The notes under the pieces are model-generated. The model did no database searches, was not told the DNA's origin, and saw nothing but the letters and a program-made list of their open reading frames with translations. This document shows, piece after piece, positions 59,830-64,000 of a stretch of DNA of 64,000 bases (positions are counted from its first letter, which is position 1; each line of letters starts with the position of its first letter). A program made the position numbers and the translations under genes. The DNA comes from Oegoconia quadripuncta (lineage: Eukaryota > Arthropoda > Insecta > Lepidoptera > Autostichidae), in the NCBI GenBank assembly GCA_949316235.1, contig OX438742.1, positions 11,717,315-11,781,314 on the forward strand, read 5' to 3'.

Positions 59830-61365
59830 ATGATGTCTAACAAGCACTTGGTGGCTACATGCGCCGTAGCGTTCTGCTGTAACATCGCTGGTCTGGTGTT
59901 CTTCGTGAAGTATAATGCCGGTGAAAAGTGTTACGCTACTATAAATGAAAATCAAGAAGTTACCGCCATACTACCTGACGACTTTCTTAGTTTTGGAATA
60001 GATACGTCAGAAATACAGGAGTATGACAGAATAGACTTTCTAAAGCCGAGGTTCCGGGAACTTGCGGCGGCGTTGACACCAGCGAGATTGCGGCTCGGCG
60101 GGACTATGTCTGAACGCCTCATATTTAGTAAGGAAGATGTTCCCATATCTTGTAATCAGTGCCTATCAAATGGTACATCTGTGTGCCATGCGACCAAAAC
60201 ATTATGCAAACACAAGTTCTTGCCATTCTTCATCATGACTGGCAATAAATGGACTGAAATAAATGAATTCTGTAGAGCTGTAAACATAAAATTATTATTC
60301 AGCTTTAATGTAATGCTTCGTGATAACAATGGGTGGAATAGCCAAAATGCCATTGAACTCCTGGACTACACAGATCAAAAAGGCTTTGATGTTGATTGGC
60401 AGCTCGGTAATGAACCAAACTCTTTCAAACATGTATTTAATTTGACCATTAGCCCTCACAAATTGGCACTTGACTTTAAAAATCTTCGAAACCTCTTGAA
60501 TCATCATGGTTTTAAAAAGTCTTTGTTGGTTGGTCCTGACACAACACGACCACAAGCAGAACGGCCTGAATGTTTGCGGTACATGGTAGACTTTTTGGCA
60601 AATGGATCTCACTATATTAATGTAAGGAGCTGGCATCAGTACTACTTGAATAGCAGAACAGCTAAATTGGAAGACTTTTGGAATCCAGACACATTTAATT
60701 TGTTGAAGGAACAAATAGAGATAATGATAAATCACACCCATAATTACACACAAATTCCTATGTGGTTGACAGAAACAAGCAGTTCTTATGGAGGAGGAGC
60801 TCCCGGATTATCTAATTCCTATGCAGGAACTCCGCTTTGGCTGGACAAATTGGGATTGTCTGCGAAATATAACATTACTACTGTAATAAGACAAAGTCTC
60901 TTTGGTGGAAATTATAGTTTAATAGACAAAGATCTGGAGCCATCACCAGATTGGTGGGTGAGTATACTGTACAAGAAGCTCGTAGGGAATAGAGTCTTGA
61001 GTATAGATTGCAACTGCACTAGCCACCAGAGGATGTATGCTCATTGTACTAATAGGCAATACACAAATGACACATCAGCTATAACTATATATGCTATTAA
61101 TTTAGAAATGGCGAAGACTAGGTTCCTCCTCAATGGCACTGCCTTACATGGTGACAATTTGTCTATAGACGAGTACATTATTAGGGCACCTTCAAACAAT
61201 AGAAGAAGCAAGACCATACTTTTGAATGGTTGGCCATTGTACTATGAGTCATCAATGCCAAAACTAGAACCAGAACATCTTGAATTTGGAAATCATATTT
61301 CCATGCCCCCATACTCGATTGGATTTTGGGTAATCAAAAACACTTCAATAAAGGTTTGTAAATAA
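59830..61365 (+). CDS. HPSE: Heparanase-like endo-beta-glucuronidase (GH79), single exon
   Basis: Cleaves heparan sulfate chains of proteoglycans; animal heparanases act in lysosomes and the extracellular matrix. The open frame encodes 511 residues. A hydrophobic segment at about residues 7-27 is a signal peptide or membrane anchor. RLGGT (88-92) opens the barrel as in vertebrate enzymes. GNEPNSF (193-199) holds the acid/base Glu195, and MWLTETSSSYGGGAP (311-325) holds the nucleophile Glu315. LWLDKLGLSAK and the DWW..ILYKKLVG stretch also match the family. Twelve N-glycosylation sequons are present, including N114, N204, N258, N301, N348 and N435. Length is close to the human enzyme (543 aa), but the segment that in humans is excised on activation is shorter here and bears four Cys (108, 111, 119, 126). 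Two ATG codons are adjacent; the first follows aaaa, a good insect start context. The uninterrupted frame is notable because vertebrate HPSE has many exons. Confidence 0.95.
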   Translation: MMSNKHLVATCAVAFCCNIAGLVFFVKYNAGEKCYATINENQEVTAILPDDFLSFGIDTSEIQEYDRIDFLKPRFRELAAALTPARLRLGGTMSERLIFSKEDVPISCNQCLSNGTSVCHATKTLCKHKFLPFFIMTGNKWTEINEFCRAVNIKLLFSFNVMLRDNNGWNSQNAIELLDYTDQKGFDVDWQLGNEPNSFKHVFNLTISPHKLALDFKNLRNLLNHHGFKKSLLVGPDTTRPQAERPECLRYMVDFLANGSHYINVRSWHQYYLNSRTAKLEDFWNPDTFNLLKEQIEIMINHTHNYTQIPMWLTETSSSYGGGAPGLSNSYAGTPLWLDKLGLSAKYNITTVIRQSLFGGNYSLIDKDLEPSPDWWVSILYKKLVGNRVLSIDCNCTSHQRMYAHCTNRQYTNDTSAITIYAINLEMAKTRFLLNGTALHGDNLSIDEYIIRAPSNNRRSKTILLNGWPLYYESSMPKLEPEHLEFGNHISMPPYSIGFWVIKNTSIKVCK

Positions 61366-61990
61366 TCATTTAAAGAATTTATTTTACATAGATATTCAGG
61401 TTGTAATTTATAAATATTTTATTGTGTTGTGAGTAGGTTTCTTTACAATCTTTGCCCATGTTTCCTTGTACTTTGTGAGGAATAGGTTTACCTATATGAA
61501 TTTTAATAAGATCTGTCAGTTTTTAAAATCCTTTCTATTCATTCCATTCATTTCAATGACATTTTGACAAAGTGTTTTAACAAAAAAATCAAGGTCAAGA
61601 GATAATGCAATGGCTTTATGACTTTACACCTAAAGCTATGGCTGTATAATTATGTTTTTTACCAGTTTGTTTGTCTTATTATAATGAAACACAGTTACCA
61701 AGTGACTATATGCCAGTATGAATGATAACACGAGAATTTCCTCCTAGTTACTTCGTAAATGTAATTTTATTACTGTGTTGTGTAAGATAACATTTCATTT
61801 ATTTATTCATCATTTTACCTGTGTTTTAATTATAGATGTTTAAGGTACACTTTAAGGTCCATATTACAGAACACTCATGTTCATATATTATTGTCATCCC
61901 TTTCTCACTGCAAAGTATGTATTTATACATTCCATTATTTTTCCACTGCTTTTTAAGTAGGTAAGTAAGTAATGAGTTGTATGGTTCTGT

Positions 61991-61996
61991 AATAAA
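61991..61996 (+). terminator. Poly(A) signal of the heparanase gene
   Basis: AATAAA followed at once by a T/G-rich element (ttttgtttgtgtgag), about 630 bp after the stop codon. This implies a 3' UTR of roughly 640 bp that starts at 61366. Confidence 0.6.
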
Positions 61997-64000
61997 GACT
62001 TTTTGTTTGTGTGAGTTTCCTCAATGACAGCCTTGTTAAACTGTAGTCACAATAATGAAAACAATGATAAGAGATAATTTATGTATCTACAATTTATCCT
62101 TGCTGAGGGTTAAGTTTTATGTGTCAACATTACATAATAATAACTTTAACTGAGAAACTCACTTAGATACACAACCTACATAACACAATAATATGCATTT
62201 GTTGATCACAATCATCATTGCCTTAAATATTTATTAAGTTCCCAGATATAAATGTGTACATAGCTGTAAATCCAGATTTTAATATGCTTGACAGGGTGCC
62301 AATGTGGTGCCATTTAACAAAATATTTCATCATGGCCTTCTTAACATACTGATAACCAGTTGGGTGTAGCAGGATTATTACCTACCTTAGAGACAAATGG
62401 TTGCAAGTTTAAATCCCACTAAGGGTAAATGTTTGTGATAAATGTGAATATTTATTCCTGATTCTGTCATGGATATTTATATAAATATTTATGCATGTTT
62501 ATATAGATATTAATGAATGTTAATAGACGCCTGTGACTAATATGATGATGCTGATCTGTTTGGCTTTGCTTAGTTTAGGACTAGATAATTCAATTCTTTT
62601 ATTTGTTGAACATGGTAAATATAAAGTAGTGTTTTAACATATAACAATAATAAATACTGCTATGTATTGCCCCACTGGATTTAACAATTATATTAATAAT
62701 TTATTGATATAATTCATATATTATGTTGATGATAGTTGGTGTAAGTGTAAAAAATATTTAGCATTACTTTTTATAATGTATGTATTGTGTATGTTACATA
62801 TTATGATAATAAGTTTTTTTCAATAGCAACTAACTTTGTATTAATTTAGTAATTGTAATCTTTTGCAATTCATAAGTTTTATTGGTTGACTGGACTTAAT
62901 ACCCCAATCAACATCGATAAATTTACATTTAGATTATTTGTCAATTGTATAAACTTTGCTTTATCAACCTACAAAGTGTCTCTAACGGAGGAATTAATGC
63001 AACATTTATCTCGTTGCTGATTGTTAATATTCATTGGAATAAGCGCATTTTTAGCTAAATTTTCGCTACAACGATTAGCAGCTTGTAGGATTGCCAAATT
63101 TACAAAAATTTAGCGATAAGGAAAAATAGATATTTTTTGCTAATATTTAATAATCTTATATTAATAATACTAGGTGCAATAATTATATATCACATCCTAC
63201 AGAAACATCAGAGGGTAACATACTATTCATAACTAATTTTTTTGCATCACACTGATGAAAGAGAAGTCTATTGCATTGTGCCTTATATATTAATCATAGA
63301 TAGGTAGACAGATTGTTTTTACACTTGTTGTCTTTATACATTATCTGCATTTATACGCTTAGCATTTTTACAGGTTGTAGAGACTTTTACAACTTGTAGT
63401 GATAATGATAACACTTAGTTATATGAGAAGTAAATGTTCAACACTAGTAGGCTAAATAGACATGGTCATCCAGTTCGGAATACAAATAAACCCAATTTCG
63501 AATCACAGGTGTGGCTTTGAATCGAGGCCCATACTGAGACCACTGATTTATTATTCAAGAATATTCTAAGAAAACCTTCATCTGGCTAACCTGCCCTATA
63601 ACTGAGATACTCGATGATTGTGAAGGAACGCCAATGCTACGACTATGAGTCTGATTATGGCTGAACAATGTATGTACCCACTTTTTACAGGTAATTCATT
63701 AATCGGTATCAATATCAGCTTAATATTAAAGTGTCAGAATATCCCTACTTACATATAACTTACAAATGATAAATTATTATGAACATACCTATTTATATTT
63801 GTTGTGCATAACTGTGGTGCCTAAAATAAGAAAGACTGATTAGTATTACAATTCAGAACGTGCCTAGAATATTGATCTATTTTTTGCTAGAACAACAGAT
63901 TTACTAAATGTTATACATAAACGTACTATGTACTACTACATTTATTTTATTTTCGCTATTAGTAGTCAGATATATATAAGTGATTAAATATTTAAGCTAT
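61997..64000. other. Intergenic AT-rich DNA after heparanase
   Basis: Apart from the decayed SINE at 62.35-62.59 kb, no exon, repeat or RNA gene is recognised up to the window end. Confidence 0.5.
62350..62590 (+). repeat. SINE family 3, strongly decayed copy downstream of heparanase
   Basis: Recognisable by ataaccagttgggtgtagca, then gggtaaatgtttgtgataaa, tgtcatggatatttatataa and tggctttgcttagtttagga. Many substitutions and a 20-30 bp insertion show it is old. Confidence 0.6.

Noticed and set aside
60295..60753. 152-codon frame on the minus strand
   Set aside because: It is the antisense shadow of the heparanase coding sequence.
1..64000. Search for CRISPR arrays, operons, phage or virus-derived genes
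   Set aside because: No regularly spaced direct repeats with unique spacers, no bacterial gene arrangement, and no viral protein motifs were seen.

Overview
The window is AT-rich animal nuclear DNA dense in transposable elements, and it reads as a moth or butterfly (Lepidoptera) genome. This rests on four families of short tRNA-headed SINEs, lepidopteran-style LINE 3' tails, a mariner remnant, long-intron gene structure, and the two recognisable genes (an EF-hand FKBP and a family GH79 heparanase). Species cannot be told from the sequence alone. There is no bacterial-type gene layout, and I saw no CRISPR array, rRNA gene or free-standing tRNA gene.

Layout. Positions 1 to about 47,580 contain no convincing host exon. 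This stretch is either intergenic or the long 5' part of the FKBP14 gene, whose first exons I could not find. It holds SINEs, 5'-truncated LINE ends, foldback MITE-like elements, a 40-bp minisatellite and several hairpins. Positions 47,581-55,991 (+ strand) carry the last three coding exons of an ER-resident peptidyl-prolyl isomerase of the FKBP14 type. They encode the second half of the FKBP domain, two EF-hand loops and a C-terminal HDEL, and are separated by introns of 6.26 kb and 1.69 kb. The larger intron holds a degenerate mariner on the opposite strand and two MITE-like elements. Positions 56-59.8 kb are 3' UTR and intergenic DNA with a SINE inserted into another SINE and a head-to-tail pair of retro-element copies. 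Positions 59,830-61,365 (+) encode a complete heparanase-like protein of 511 residues in a single open frame, followed by a good poly(A) signal near 61,991. The remainder is AT-rich with one decayed SINE.

Both gene products work in the secretory and extracellular matrix route: FKBP14 folds proteins such as procollagen in the ER, and heparanase cuts heparan sulfate. Their adjacency may be accidental.

I found no wholly new system. The best lead is an in-frame, selection-like duplicate of the EF-hand loop placed directly after the FKBP14 exon donor at 54,120. It suggests an alternative splice form with an extra calcium loop or an early stop. Next are inverted SINE copies bracketing two FKBP14 exons, the uninterrupted heparanase frame with a short cysteine-bearing linker, and several large foldback elements with readable target-site duplications.
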